NCBI GenBank assembly: GCA_937996655.1
Contig: CALKUK010000013.1
Span: 62,001-126,000 of the forward strand
Direction of reading: 5' to 3'
Origin: an uncultured Sphingomonadaceae bacterium
GTDB taxonomy: Bacteria; Pseudomonadota; Alphaproteobacteria; Sphingomonadales; Sphingomonadaceae
DNA length: 64,000 nucleotides
The notes under the pieces are model-generated. The model had not been told where the DNA came from. It ran no database searches and saw nothing but the letters and a program-made list of their open reading frames with translations. Positions 8,263 through 17,819 of the stretch are shown one piece after another (within the stretch, counting starts at the first letter, position 1; every line of letters begins with the position of its first letter). The translations under genes were made by a program, and so were the position numbers.

Positions 8263-10566
8263 ATGCGTGAAAAGGAACTGCGGCTGGCACTCGTTTGTTA
8301 TGGTGGCATCAGCCTTGCCGTCTACATGCATGGCATCACCAAAGAGATTTGGAAGCTGACGCGCGCGAGCCGGGCCTTCCACGCAGGGGACGGTGGTCTA
8401 TCCCCCACAGAGGCGATCTACCGCAACATCTTTGCCCATATTGAGGCGGCACAACAGCTCAAGCTGCGGGTGTTGACCGATATCATCGCCGGCGCCAGTG
8501 CGGGCGGGATCAACGGCATTTTTCTGGCCAAGGCGATTGCAACGGGCCAATCCATCGAGCCCCTCACCCAGCTATGGCTGGAGGAGGCCGATGTCGACCG
8601 GCTCCTTGACCCCGATGCCCGCCCCATGTCGCGCCTCACCAAATTTTGGGCGATGCCGGTGGCTTGGTATCTAGCCAATCGATCTGGCGGTGCGATTGAG
8701 AAAACAGTGGCCAGCGAAGCGCGCGAGGAGGTCCGTTCAAAGCTGACCCGCTTTGTTCGGGCCCGCTGGTTTGAGCCGCCTTTTGGCGGTCAGGTGTTGG
8801 GCGGGATGATCCTGAATGCCTTTGCGGCCATGGAAAAGTCCGACGTTGACACCCCCCTTCTCCCTGCAGGGCAACCCCTTGATCTCGCGGTGACCGTAAC
8901 GGATTTTCGAGGCCATCCAGAGCAACTGCGCCTCAACTCCCCTCAGCATGTGGTTGAAAATGAGCACCGTCTGGTGCTCTCTTTCCGGCATGATCCGGAT
9001 CAAGAGATGCAGCTGGCAAGCTCTGCCTCGCTTGGATTTGCGGCCCGCGCCACATCGAGCTTCCCGGGCGCCTTTCCTCCACTGAAACTGGCGGAGATGG
9101 ACCAGTTGATGGCCACTCGTGGCGAAATCTGGAGTGATCGCGCGCAGTTCGTGACCGCTGCCTTCCCCAAGACGATCGCCAACATCAATGACCTGACCCT
9201 CGTCGACGGTTCGGTGCTCGCCAATGCGCCCTTCCGCGCCGCTATCGACAAACTGAAAGACCGCCCTGCCCGCCGCGAGGTTGATCGACGTTTTGTCTAT
9301 ATTGATCCCAAGCCGGGCATCCGCGCCATCTCTTTGAAACGTGCGGGCCAGTCCGATCGCCCAGGGTTCTTCACGACCATCATCGGCGCTATGTCAGAGC
9401 TTCCGCGTGAACAGCCTATTCGGGACAATCTCGATGCCATCGAAGCGCGGTCGACCCGTATCCGCCGGATGCAACATATTGTCGACGCATTGACCCCTGA
9501 GGTCGAAGAGACAATCCAGTCCCTTTTTGGTCGCACCTTCTTTCTGGACCGACCAACCGCTAAGCGGGTCGCCAGTTGGCGGCTAAAAGCACATGAGCGC
9601 TCCGCTTCTGATGCCGGCTTTGCCTATGCGGCCTATGCCCATTTGAAACTTTCAGGTGTGGTCGAAGAAATTGCGGAACTTGCAGCGCGCATCAATGCCG
9701 GGCGGTCCGACTTTGCCGCTGATAAATTTCGGCGTGGCTTATGGGATGAAATCCGCGCCCGCGGCGTCGATCAGATGAGCCGCAGCCTGCAGAGCGAACG
9801 GGACCCATCGGTTCTCTTTTTTCGCCAACTCGATCTTGGCTTTCGCATTCGCCGCCTGCGTTTCCTCGCCCGAACCGTCACCGCAATGGTTGACAGTGGT
9901 GAAGCAGCCGACGCCGACCTTATTCATTTGCGCAACACCATCTATGAGCGGCTGGCACCGCTTATCGACCTTCAAAATGTCGGTTCATATAAGGCCATCT
10001 GCATGGATAGCCCCGCTGTCTTTTTGGAGGCGCTGGCAGCCCAACAAGACCTTGTCCGGCTGGATGCCGAAACAGATGAAGCGCTCGCCGCAGCACTTTC
10101 TGCCTGCCCCAAGGCGTTGTGCAGGCGGCCCCTCTTAACTTATCTTGGCTTTCCCTTTTACGACATCAGCACGCTCCCCATGTTACAGGGAGAAGGCTTG
10201 GACGAATTCAACCCGATCAAGGTCGACCGCATTGCACCGGACGATGCCCAGTCTATTCGTTCCGGTGGCGCAGCGGCCACGCTGAAAGGGATTGAATTCA
10301 ACAGTTTCGGGGCGTTTTTCAGCCGAAAGTACAGGGAAAACGATTATCTCTGGGGACGCCTGCATGGTGCAGAACGATTGATCGACATCGTTTTTTCCAC
10401 CGCCGCCCCCGAACCGACAGAGGTGGTGGATGGCTTCAAATACCAGATGCTCTCGGCCATTCTTGCGGAAGAAGAAGAGCGGCTCAGCACCATCTCCGAT
10501 CTCTTCCCGGTCTTGCGCGCGGAGCTTGCAGCGGGTCCACTGGCAAAAATGGCCAGCCTGTCCTAA
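8263..10566 (+). CDS. Patatin-like phospholipase family protein (DUF3376-type)
   Basis: A 767-residue protein with an N-terminal patatin fold. RLALVCYGGISLAVYMHG is the oxyanion-type glycine motif, GASAGG at 77-82 carries the nucleophile Ser79, and LVDGS has the dyad Asp315, so a Ser-Asp lipid acyl hydrolase is expected. The long helical C-terminal half matches the extra domain of sphingomonad and actinobacterial patatin-like proteins. The frame is open 54 codons further upstream, but homology-like sequence begins at MREKELRLAL. No signal peptide is seen, so it is probably cytosolic or peripheral. It is the first gene of a long plus-strand run; lapA follows after 30 bases. The substrate is unknown. 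Confidence 0.88.
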   Translation: MREKELRLALVCYGGISLAVYMHGITKEIWKLTRASRAFHAGDGGLSPTEAIYRNIFAHIEAAQQLKLRVLTDIIAGASAGGINGIFLAKAIATGQSIEPLTQLWLEEADVDRLLDPDARPMSRLTKFWAMPVAWYLANRSGGAIEKTVASEAREEVRSKLTRFVRARWFEPPFGGQVLGGMILNAFAAMEKSDVDTPLLPAGQPLDLAVTVTDFRGHPEQLRLNSPQHVVENEHRLVLSFRHDPDQEMQLASSASLGFAARATSSFPGAFPPLKLAEMDQLMATRGEIWSDRAQFVTAAFPKTIANINDLTLVDGSVLANAPFRAAIDKLKDRPARREVDRRFVYIDPKPGIRAISLKRAGQSDRPGFFTTIIGAMSELPREQPIRDNLDAIEARSTRIRRMQHIVDALTPEVEETIQSLFGRTFFLDRPTAKRVASWRLKAHERSASDAGFAYAAYAHLKLSGVVEEIAELAARINAGRSDFAADKFRRGLWDEIRARGVDQMSRSLQSERDPSVLFFRQLDLGFRIRRLRFLARTVTAMVDSGEAADADLIHLRNTIYERLAPLIDLQNVGSYKAICMDSPAVFLEALAAQQDLVRLDAETDEALAAALSACPKALCRRPLLTYLGFPFYDISTLPMLQGEGLDEFNPIKVDRIAPDDAQSIRSGGAAATLKGIEFNSFGAFFSRKYRENDYLWGRLHGAERLIDIVFSTAAPEPTEVVDGFKYQMLSAILAEEEERLSTISDLFPVLRAELAAGPLAKMASLS

Positions 10567-10596
10567 GCAGGACCGATTGGCAGGAGTGGACAACAC

Positions 10597-10935
10597 ATGC
10601 AGTTTCTCAAAACCATCTTCTGGGTCATCATTGCAGTGATCCTTGTGGTGTTTTCGATCAGCAACTGGACCAGCATTACCATCACGCTGTGGAGCGGCCT
10701 GCTGTTGCAGACCTATCTGCCCGTAGCCATTTTTGTGGCATTTCTGTTCGGGTTCTTCCCCTATTTCCTTCTGCACCGGGCCACCCGATGGACCCTTCAC
10801 CGAAAATTGACGCAGGTGGAGCGGCAATTGGCGGAAACGCGCGCACTTCTTGACCCGAAACCGGTCGACTCGCCTCCACCCGGTGCGATTCCCCCTTCCG
10901 CTGCACCGATTGCCGTGCCACCGGGGGTCTCATGA
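10597..10935 (+). CDS. LapA domain-containing membrane protein
   Basis: A 112-residue protein with two transmembrane helices (about residues 5-25 and 40-60), an RKLTQVERQLAET amphipathic/coiled segment and a Pro/Ala-rich tail. This is the layout of the LapA/DUF1049 family, which in enterobacteria takes part in LPS assembly with LapB. No LapB-like partner is adjacent. It ends with an ATGA overlap onto pyrF, a frequent alphaproteobacterial arrangement. Confidence 0.82.
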   Translation: MQFLKTIFWVIIAVILVVFSISNWTSITITLWSGLLLQTYLPVAIFVAFLFGFFPYFLLHRATRWTLHRKLTQVERQLAETRALLDPKPVDSPPPGAIPPSAAPIAVPPGVS

Positions 10936-11606
10936 CCAGCCCTATCTATGTCGCCATCGACACACCCGAACTTGAAAAGGCCCGCGAGATTGTGGCCAAG
11001 GTTAAAAACCATGTCGGCGGAATCAAGCTCGGCCTTGAATTCTTCTCGGCCAATGGCCGCGCCGGCGTTCGGGAAATGGCCCATCTCGGCTTGCCGATCT
11101 TTCTGGATTTGAAGCTTCACGATATTCCCAATACGGTTGGCAAGGCCGTGCAGGCGCTGGCGCCTTTGAACCCTGCCATCCTCACAGTCCATGCCGCGGG
11201 GGGGCGCGCCATGATGGAAGACGCCAAAGCCGCCGCACCAACGGGCACGAAGGTTGTCGCGGTCACGGTGCTGACCAGCCTTGATGGTACCGACCTGCAG
11301 TCCATCGGCGTGGACGGCACCCCGCATGATCAGGTTGAACGGCTGACCCGACTTGCCAAAGACTCAGGGCTCGACGGCGTTGTCTGTTCCGGAAATGAAG
11401 TGGCCGCCGCCCGCAAACTTTGGCCGGGCGGCTTCTTTGTCGTGCCAGGTGTCCGCCCCAATGATGGTAAAATCGGAGACCAGAAGCGTGTCGTGACGCC
11501 GCGACAGGCGCTGGACAATGGAGCATCCATCCTCGTCATCGGACGGCCGATCACGCAGGCCGCAGATCCAGACGCCGCAGCACGAGCCATTGACGCGACA
11601 CTCTGA
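10932..11606 (+). CDS. pyrF: Orotidine 5'-phosphate decarboxylase
   Basis: Decarboxylates OMP to UMP, the last step of de novo pyrimidine synthesis. The 224-residue TIM barrel carries the catalytic DLKLHDIP motif at residues 59-66 (Lys61 and Asp64 of the charged network) and the C-terminal phosphate-binding VIGRPITQA. It is coupled to lapA by a 4-base overlap; trpF starts 3 bases after it, so pyrimidine and tryptophan genes share a transcript. Confidence 0.97.
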   Translation: MTSPIYVAIDTPELEKAREIVAKVKNHVGGIKLGLEFFSANGRAGVREMAHLGLPIFLDLKLHDIPNTVGKAVQALAPLNPAILTVHAAGGRAMMEDAKAAAPTGTKVVAVTVLTSLDGTDLQSIGVDGTPHDQVERLTRLAKDSGLDGVVCSGNEVAAARKLWPGGFFVVPGVRPNDGKIGDQKRVVTPRQALDNGASILVIGRPITQAADPDAAARAIDATL

Positions 11607-11608
11607 CA

Positions 11609-12238
11609 ATGCCCGTCAAAGTCAAAATCTGCGGGATCACAACCGAAGAGACACTTTATGCCGCCATTGTTGGTGGGGCGACGCATATCGGCTTCAACTT
11701 CTTCGCCAAAAGCCCGCGCCGTATCTCGCTTGATCGGGCTGCAGCGCTTGTGGCGCGCTTGCCATCGCATGTCACCGCGGTGGGCCTTGTTGTGAATGAG
11801 GAGAAGGATCGTATTGACGCCATTCGTGCGCAGACCGGCATCACCACCATTCAGCTCCATGGCGAGGAAAGCCCTGAATTCGCAGCATCGTTAGGTGGAG
11901 ATGTCTGGAAAGCCATTCCCGTTAAAACCAGGGGTGATCTCAGCAACACCGCGCGCTTTGTCGGCGCGGTTTCCCACCTTCTTTACGATGCCAAGCCTCC
12001 TAAGGGCGCTGATCTACCCGGCGGCACCGGCATGCGGTTTGACTGGTCTTTGCTCGATGGCTTTACCCACCCGCTGCCCTGGCTGCTGGCCGGTGGGCTC
12101 GACGCAGACAATGTTGCGCAGGCGGTTGCGCGAACAGGCGCCCGGTTTATTGATGTTGCTTCTGGGGTCGAATCCGCGCCGGGCATCAAGGATGTGGACA
12201 AGATCGCCGCATTCCTTAAAGCGACAGCCGACTTATGA
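11609..12238 (+). CDS. trpF: Phosphoribosylanthranilate isomerase
   Basis: Catalyses the Amadori rearrangement of PRA to CdRP in tryptophan synthesis. The 209-residue barrel has the N-terminal VKICGIT catalytic Cys motif, the QLHGEESPE segment and the C-terminal DVASGVESAPGIKD phosphate loop. It overlaps trpB by 4 bases. trpD, trpC and trpE are not in the window, so the pathway is split. Confidence 0.96.
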   Translation: MPVKVKICGITTEETLYAAIVGGATHIGFNFFAKSPRRISLDRAAALVARLPSHVTAVGLVVNEEKDRIDAIRAQTGITTIQLHGEESPEFAASLGGDVWKAIPVKTRGDLSNTARFVGAVSHLLYDAKPPKGADLPGGTGMRFDWSLLDGFTHPLPWLLAGGLDADNVAQAVARTGARFIDVASGVESAPGIKDVDKIAAFLKATADL

Positions 12239-13443
12239 CACGCACCAACTCCTTCCGTACGCAGCCCGACGACCGCGGGCATTTTGGCCAGTTTGGCGGA
12301 CGTTATGTCGCCGAAACGCTGATGCCGCTCGTCCTTGATCTGGAAACGGAATACCGCAAGGCAAAAGCGGACCCGGCCTTTCATGCCGAGTTTGACGATC
12401 TGCTGGCGCATTATGTCGGCAGGCCAAGCCCGCTTTATTTCGCACCTCGCCTGACGGAAGAGCTGGGCGGCGCACAAATCTGGTTCAAGCGCGATGAGCT
12501 GAATCACACTGGCGCGCACAAGATCAACAACTGCATCGGCCAGATCCTGCTTGCCATCCGCATGGGCAAGACGCGGATCATCGCGGAAACTGGTGCCGGT
12601 CAGCATGGCGTTGCGACAGCGACGGTATGCGCCCGCTTCGGCCTGCCCTGCGTCGTGTACATGGGGGCGACTGACGTTGCCCGACAGGCGCCAAACGTGT
12701 TCCGCATGAAGCTGCTCGGTGCCGAAGTCGTTCCGGTCACTTCTGGTGCCGCGACGCTCAAGGACGCCATGAACGAGGCATTGCGGGATTGGGTCGCGAA
12801 TGTGGACGATACCTTCTACATCATCGGCACCGCCGCAGGTCCGCACCCCTACCCCGAACTGGTCCGCGATTTTCAGAGCGTGATCGGCAAGGAAGCCCGC
12901 GCCCAGATGATGTCGCGCACGGGTCGCCTGCCCGACCTGCTCGTCGCTGCCATCGGCGGTGGCTCGAACGCGATTGGGCTGTTCCATCCCTTCCTTGATG
13001 ATCCCTCAGTTAAGATGCTCGGCGTCGAAGCGGCGGGCCATGGTCTGGACAAGGAACATGCCGCCTCGCTCGCGGGCGGTCGCCCCGGCATTCTTCATGG
13101 CAACAAGACCTACCTGTTGCAGGATGAAGACGGCCAGATCACCGAAGGCCATTCCATCTCCGCCGGCCTCGACTATCCTGGCATCGGGCCGGAACATAGC
13201 TGGCTCAAGGAAATCGGCCGCGTCGATTATACCTCGGTTACCGATACCGAAGCGCTGGAAGGCTTCCAGTTGCTCTGCCGGACCGAAGGCATCATCCCCG
13301 CGCTCGAACCGAGCCACGCCATTGCCGCGGTGACCAAGATCGCGCCGACGATGGACAAAGATCAGATCATCCTGCTCAACCTGTGCGGTCGCGGTGACAA
13401 GGATATCTTCTCGGTGGCTGAACACCTGGGGGTGACGCTTTAA
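12235..13443 (+). CDS. trpB: Tryptophan synthase beta subunit
   Basis: Condenses indole with serine to give tryptophan using PLP. At 402 residues it has the HTGAHKINN motif with PLP lysine Lys96, AETGAGQHGVA, the phosphate-binding GGGSNAIG loop and the C-terminal LCGRGDKDI. It forms the alpha2-beta2 complex with TrpA, encoded immediately downstream with a one-base TAATG overlap that favours balanced synthesis. Confidence 0.98.
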   Translation: MTRTNSFRTQPDDRGHFGQFGGRYVAETLMPLVLDLETEYRKAKADPAFHAEFDDLLAHYVGRPSPLYFAPRLTEELGGAQIWFKRDELNHTGAHKINNCIGQILLAIRMGKTRIIAETGAGQHGVATATVCARFGLPCVVYMGATDVARQAPNVFRMKLLGAEVVPVTSGAATLKDAMNEALRDWVANVDDTFYIIGTAAGPHPYPELVRDFQSVIGKEARAQMMSRTGRLPDLLVAAIGGGSNAIGLFHPFLDDPSVKMLGVEAAGHGLDKEHAASLAGGRPGILHGNKTYLLQDEDGQITEGHSISAGLDYPGIGPEHSWLKEIGRVDYTSVTDTEALEGFQLLCRTEGIIPALEPSHAIAAVTKIAPTMDKDQIILLNLCGRGDKDIFSVAEHLGVTL

Positions 13444-14243
13444 TGTCGCGATTCTCCTCCGCGTTTCAGCCGGGCCGTTCCGCGCTTGTGTGCTTTGTTA
13501 CAGGCGGTGACCCTTCGGCGGAAGCCACGCCTGCTATCCTAGACGCTCTCGTTGAAGGCGGCGCCGACGTCGTTGAACTCGGCATGCCGTTCACCGATCC
13601 GATGGCGGATGGCCCGGCCATCCAGCGGGCCAACCTGCGCAGCCTCGGTGCGGGCACAAAGACGGCAGACATTTTTGCCATCGCCACCGGTTTTCGCGCG
13701 CGCCACCCCAACGTGCCGCTCGTCCTTATGGGCTATGCCAACCCGATGACGATCCGCGGAGCGGACTGGTTTGCCGCCGAATGCACCAAGGCGGGTGTCG
13801 ATGGCGTCATCTGCGTTGACATTCCGCCGGAGGAAGACCCGGAACTTGGCCCCGCCCTGCGGGCCGAAGGCATCTCGCTCATCCGCCTCGCCACACCGAC
13901 GACCGATGCGGCGCGGCTTCCGGCGGTTCTCGATGGTTCGTCGGGCTTTCTTTATTATGTCTCCGTCGCGGGCATTACCGGTCTGCAACAGGCGGCCCAA
14001 ACATCCATCGAAGACGCCGTCGCTCGCTTAAAGGCGGCAACGAACATCCCTGTCGCTGTCGGCTTTGGCGTCCGCACGCCGGAGCAAGCCGCTGCCATCG
14101 CCAAAGTCGCCGATGGTGTTGTTGTAGGCTCGGCCATCATTGATATTGTCGCGGCCGAAGGTGCCAACGCGCCCGCGAAGGTTCGCGATTTCGTCCGCTC
14201 GCTGCGCACGGCGATGGACGCAGCTCAGGAGAAAACGGCATGA
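13443..14243 (+). CDS. trpA: Tryptophan synthase alpha subunit
   Basis: Cleaves indole-3-glycerol phosphate to indole, which is channelled to TrpB. The 266-residue barrel shows the catalytic Glu and Asp regions (VELGMPFTDPMADGP and CVDIPPEE), the YYVSVAGITG loop and the phosphate site GFGVRTPEQA. The normal start ATG overlaps the trpB stop by one base; the stop overlaps the accD start by 4 bases. Confidence 0.98.
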   Translation: MSRFSSAFQPGRSALVCFVTGGDPSAEATPAILDALVEGGADVVELGMPFTDPMADGPAIQRANLRSLGAGTKTADIFAIATGFRARHPNVPLVLMGYANPMTIRGADWFAAECTKAGVDGVICVDIPPEEDPELGPALRAEGISLIRLATPTTDAARLPAVLDGSSGFLYYVSVAGITGLQQAAQTSIEDAVARLKAATNIPVAVGFGVRTPEQAAAIAKVADGVVVGSAIIDIVAAEGANAPAKVRDFVRSLRTAMDAAQEKTA

Positions 14244-15094
14244 ACTGGCTGACACGCGTCCGCAATGCGATGCCCTTCATTGCCAAGCGCGAGACCGAGG
14301 GCAATCTTTGGAACAAGTGCCCATCCTGCTCCCAGATGATCTTCATTAAGGAATATGAAGAGAATTTGTCCGTTTGCACCGTCTGTGGTCACCATGGCCG
14401 CATCGGGCCGCATGCACGCTTTAACCAGATTTTTGATGAGAACAGCTGGTCGATGCTGCCGAGTCCGCGGGCTCCCGAAGATCCGCTGAAGTTTCGCGAT
14501 TCCAAGAAATATGTCGACCGGATCAAGGCCGCGCGTGCGGCCACTGGGGAGCATGATGCACTGCTTAACGCCAAGGGCCGTATTGAAGGTCAAGGTGTTG
14601 TTGTTGGTGTCCAGGACTTCGCCTTCATGGGAGGCTCCATGGGCGTAGGCGTAGGTGAAGCCTTCATCGCCGGCGCCAAGGCCGCACTGGCAGACAAGGT
14701 ACCCTACATCATCTTCACCGCTGCGGGCGGCGCACGGATGCAGGAAGGGATTCTCTCCCTGATGCAAATGCCCCGCACCACTGTTGCGATTGCACAGCTG
14801 CGGGAGGCCGGCCTGCCCTATATCGTCGTGATGACAGACCCGACCACCGGGGGCGTTACGGCCAGCTATGCCATGCTCGGCGATGTGCAGATGGCCGAAC
14901 CCAATGCGCTGATCGGTTTTGCGGGCCAGCGCGTCATTCAGGATACGATCCGCGAAAAGCTCCCTGAAGGATTCCAGCGCGCTGAATATCTGCTCGATCA
15001 CGGCATGCTCGATATGGTCGTGGAACGGAAGGACCTGCGCCAGACGCTGGGCCGCCTGATCGGCTATTTGATGCCGGAAAAGGCAGCGGCCTAA
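14240..15094 (+). CDS. accD: Acetyl-CoA carboxylase carboxyltransferase subunit beta
   Basis: Transfers the carboxyl group from biotin to acetyl-CoA with AccA, the first committed step of fatty acid synthesis. The 284-residue protein has the N-terminal C4 zinc ribbon (Cys27, Cys30, Cys46, Cys49) and the carboxyltransferase core GGSMGVGVGEAF and TAAGGARMQEG. The trpA-accD-folC order is widespread in alphaproteobacteria. Confidence 0.98.
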   Translation: MNWLTRVRNAMPFIAKRETEGNLWNKCPSCSQMIFIKEYEENLSVCTVCGHHGRIGPHARFNQIFDENSWSMLPSPRAPEDPLKFRDSKKYVDRIKAARAATGEHDALLNAKGRIEGQGVVVGVQDFAFMGGSMGVGVGEAFIAGAKAALADKVPYIIFTAAGGARMQEGILSLMQMPRTTVAIAQLREAGLPYIVVMTDPTTGGVTASYAMLGDVQMAEPNALIGFAGQRVIQDTIREKLPEGFQRAEYLLDHGMLDMVVERKDLRQTLGRLIGYLMPEKAAA

Positions 15095-15100
15095 ACTTTC

Positions 15101-16438
15101 GTGGCAGATCACGCGTATTCCGACGATCCTGCGGTTCAGGCGCAGCTAGACCGTTTCGCCCAATTGTCGCCCGGTCGTGACATTCTGGGGCTGGAACGGA
15201 TTGAACGGCTGCTGGCGCTGCTCGACAATCCGCATCTTGATCTGCCGCCTGTTTTTCATGTGGCGGGCACCAACGGGAAGGGGTCAACCTGCGCCTTCTT
15301 GCGAACGGCACTCGAAGCGGGTGGCCGTCGGGTCCACGCATATACCAGCCCGCATCTGGTGCGCTTTAATGAACGCATAAGGGTCGCAGGCAAGCTCATA
15401 CCTGACAAGGCATTGGGGCCAATCCTTGCCGACGTGCTGGATGCCGCCGAAGCGGACAATCTTGGCCCCAGCTTTTTTGAAGCCACGACAGCAGCTGCCT
15501 TCCTCGCCTTTTCCCGCACAAAGGCCGATGCAGCAATCATCGAGGTTGGGCTGGGCGGCAGGCTCGATGCCACCAACATCATTCCCAAGCCACTGATCTG
15601 CGGGATCGCGCAATTGGGGATAGACCATGAAGCCTTCCTCCTCGATCCAGAAAATGGCCCGGACTTTCCGCCACTGGAACGCATTGGTTTTGAAAAAGCC
15701 GGCATTGCGAAGGCGCGCTCCCCGCTGGTGACGATGGCCTATCCCAATACCGTTGCTGATCGCATTGCGGACGTGGCCGCCGGCGTTGATGCGCCGACCT
15801 TGGTCCAAGGGCGCGACTGGCATTGCCAGATTAAGGGCGACGCTCTCATTTACCGCGATGCCAAGGGCTCCCTGCGGCTCCCGCTACCGCACATGGCCGG
15901 GGATCATCAGGTGTCCAATGCAGGTCTTGCGATTGCCATGCTGCGCCATCAGGACCGCATTACCTTGCGTGACCACGCATTCACAGTCGCAATGGAAACC
16001 ACCCAGTGGCCAGCGCGGATGCAACGGCTCACCTCCGGCCCCTTTGTGGATCTCGCAAAGCCCGCCCAATTGTGGCTCGACGGCGGCCACAATCCCAATG
16101 CTGCGGAAGCCATTGCCGCAACGTTCCTGCGGGGTCCTGCACTCGACATCGTCATTGGTATGCTTGCGAATAAGGATGCGGCCGAATTTCTCCGCATCGT
16201 GGCGCCGGTGGTCCGCAGCGTCACGGCCGTCCCGACACCGGGGCATGACTGTCATGCGCCGGAAGATCTCGCGGCCATGGCACGTGCCGCCGGAATTGAA
16301 GCGACGGCCACTGCAACGGATGTCACCGCCGCGCTTGCCCAGATCGGGAGCCGGGGCGATGCGCGCCGCATTGCCATTCTTGGCTCCCTCTATCTGGCCG
16401 GCGTCGTTCTGAAAGAAAACGGCCCGCTGCCGGACTAG
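15101..16438 (+). CDS. folC: Bifunctional folylpolyglutamate/dihydrofolate synthase
   Basis: Adds glutamate to dihydropteroate and to reduced folates. The start is GTG, 6 bases after accD; no ATG precedes the conserved region. The 445-residue Mur-ligase-like protein has the P-loop AGTNGKGST (55-63), the YTSPHLVRFNERI motif, EVGLGGRLDATN and the C-terminal DGGHNP. It ends the long plus-strand run. Its TAG stop is intercalated with that of the convergent AmpG-like gene. Confidence 0.96.
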   Translation: MADHAYSDDPAVQAQLDRFAQLSPGRDILGLERIERLLALLDNPHLDLPPVFHVAGTNGKGSTCAFLRTALEAGGRRVHAYTSPHLVRFNERIRVAGKLIPDKALGPILADVLDAAEADNLGPSFFEATTAAAFLAFSRTKADAAIIEVGLGGRLDATNIIPKPLICGIAQLGIDHEAFLLDPENGPDFPPLERIGFEKAGIAKARSPLVTMAYPNTVADRIADVAAGVDAPTLVQGRDWHCQIKGDALIYRDAKGSLRLPLPHMAGDHQVSNAGLAIAMLRHQDRITLRDHAFTVAMETTQWPARMQRLTSGPFVDLAKPAQLWLDGGHNPNAAEAIAATFLRGPALDIVIGMLANKDAAEFLRIVAPVVRSVTAVPTPGHDCHAPEDLAAMARAAGIEATATATDVTAALAQIGSRGDARRIAILGSLYLAGVVLKENGPLPD

Positions 16439-17754
16439 GCCTTTTCGCCTGCAGTTCCCATCGCTGCATCGACAAGGCCGGTGCGCATCATGATCCAGAA
16501 AATCACGATACCAGGCACCGCCGCAACCGTCGTCAGCAGGTAAAAGTTCACATAGCCCAGCGCCTCAATCAGCGCGCCAGCCGTCGTGCCGGTCAAGAAG
16601 CGGCCGACCACACTCGCGCCCGCCGAAATCAGGGCATATTGTGCGCCTGTAAAGCGCAGGTCACACAAGGCTGAGAAATAGGCGACGATGACAACACCGG
16701 CATAGCCGCTGGCAAAATTTTCAAACCCAATCGCGCCTGCCATCGCCCAATTGCTGTGGCCGGAAGCGGCAAGCCCCGCAAAGCTCAGGTTTGAGACCGC
16801 CATCAATACCAGCGCGATCAGCACCGACCGCTTCAGGCCAATTTTGGCAAAGATGATCCCACCGACAAAAATCCCGATGAGATAGGCCCAAAACCCTACA
16901 CCAACGTCGTAAATGGCAATCTCATCATTGGTGTAGCCAAGATCATCAAACAGCAGCCGGAAGGTCAGATTTGCGAGTGTGTCGCCAATCTTGTGAACCA
17001 GGATGAAGAGCAGGACGAGGAACGCACCGGACCGCTGAAAGAATTCCGTAAACGGCCCGATGATCGATGAGAGCACATCGCCAAGCGAGCGCTTTTCATT
17101 GGTGACGACATGGCGTTTGGGTTCCCCCAACCAAAGCCCCGTCAACATCGCTGGAAGCGCAAAGAGCGCACAAGCCATATAGGCAGCCGACCAGCCCACA
17201 CGATCCGCCAGCACCAATGCCAAGGCCCCTGCCCCGGCAGAACCGATCCGCCAGCCATATTGGGACATGCCGGAGCCGACACCGAGCTGATAGGGCTTGA
17301 GCGTCTCAATACGGTAGGCATCAATCACGATGTCAAACGTCGCCCCCGCCGCGCCAACGAGAATAGCTGCAAGCACTGTCGCCGCGATATCGGCAGCGGG
17401 ATCGACCAAAGCGAGATTGATGACAGCGGCCATCACAGCCAGACCAGACAGCAGTAGCCAGGAAACACGTTGCCCCAAATGCCCGATGATCGGCAGGCGG
17501 ACTCCATCGACAATCCAGGCCCAGAAAACCTTGAGATTATAGACTAGGAAGGCGAGCGTGAAGGCCGTGACGGTTTTCTTATCGATACCGTCCTGCGCCA
17601 ATCGGGTCGTCAGAGTCGCGCCGATCATGGCGTAAGGAAAGCCTGAGGAGATACCGACGAAGAAGGCCGCCAATGATTCCTTTTCCAGATAGGGTCTGAC
17701 GGCACCCCAGATGCCCGGTTCAGATGCCGCTACGGCTTGGCTGGATTCACTCAC
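16435..17754 (-). CDS. AmpG-family muropeptide/MFS permease
   Basis: A polytopic MFS transporter of about 439 residues with 12 or more helices. ESLAAFFVGISSGFPYAMIGATL, FTLAFLVYNLKVFWAWIVDG and the LGQRVSWLLLSGL segment resemble AmpG permeases, which import anhydromuropeptides for cell wall recycling. I start at the GTG at 17754 because GGGGAG lies 9 bases upstream; the frame stays open to 17835 but that extension is polar and would overlap the divergent oxygenase start. Without a neighbouring ampD, nagZ or beta-lactamase, substrate assignment is by family only. Confidence 0.8.
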   Translation of the reverse strand: MSESSQAVAASEPGIWGAVRPYLEKESLAAFFVGISSGFPYAMIGATLTTRLAQDGIDKKTVTAFTLAFLVYNLKVFWAWIVDGVRLPIIGHLGQRVSWLLLSGLAVMAAVINLALVDPAADIAATVLAAILVGAAGATFDIVIDAYRIETLKPYQLGVGSGMSQYGWRIGSAGAGALALVLADRVGWSAAYMACALFALPAMLTGLWLGEPKRHVVTNEKRSLGDVLSSIIGPFTEFFQRSGAFLVLLFILVHKIGDTLANLTFRLLFDDLGYTNDEIAIYDVGVGFWAYLIGIFVGGIIFAKIGLKRSVLIALVLMAVSNLSFAGLAASGHSNWAMAGAIGFENFASGYAGVVIVAYFSALCDLRFTGAQYALISAGASVVGRFLTGTTAGALIEALGYVNFYLLTTVAAVPGIVIFWIMMRTGLVDAAMGTAGEKA

Positions 17755-17819
17755 GCAACTTGCTCCCCGCTCAATTTCGCGCGAACGTAGCGCGATAAAC
17801 GGAGAAGGATAGCCCCGTC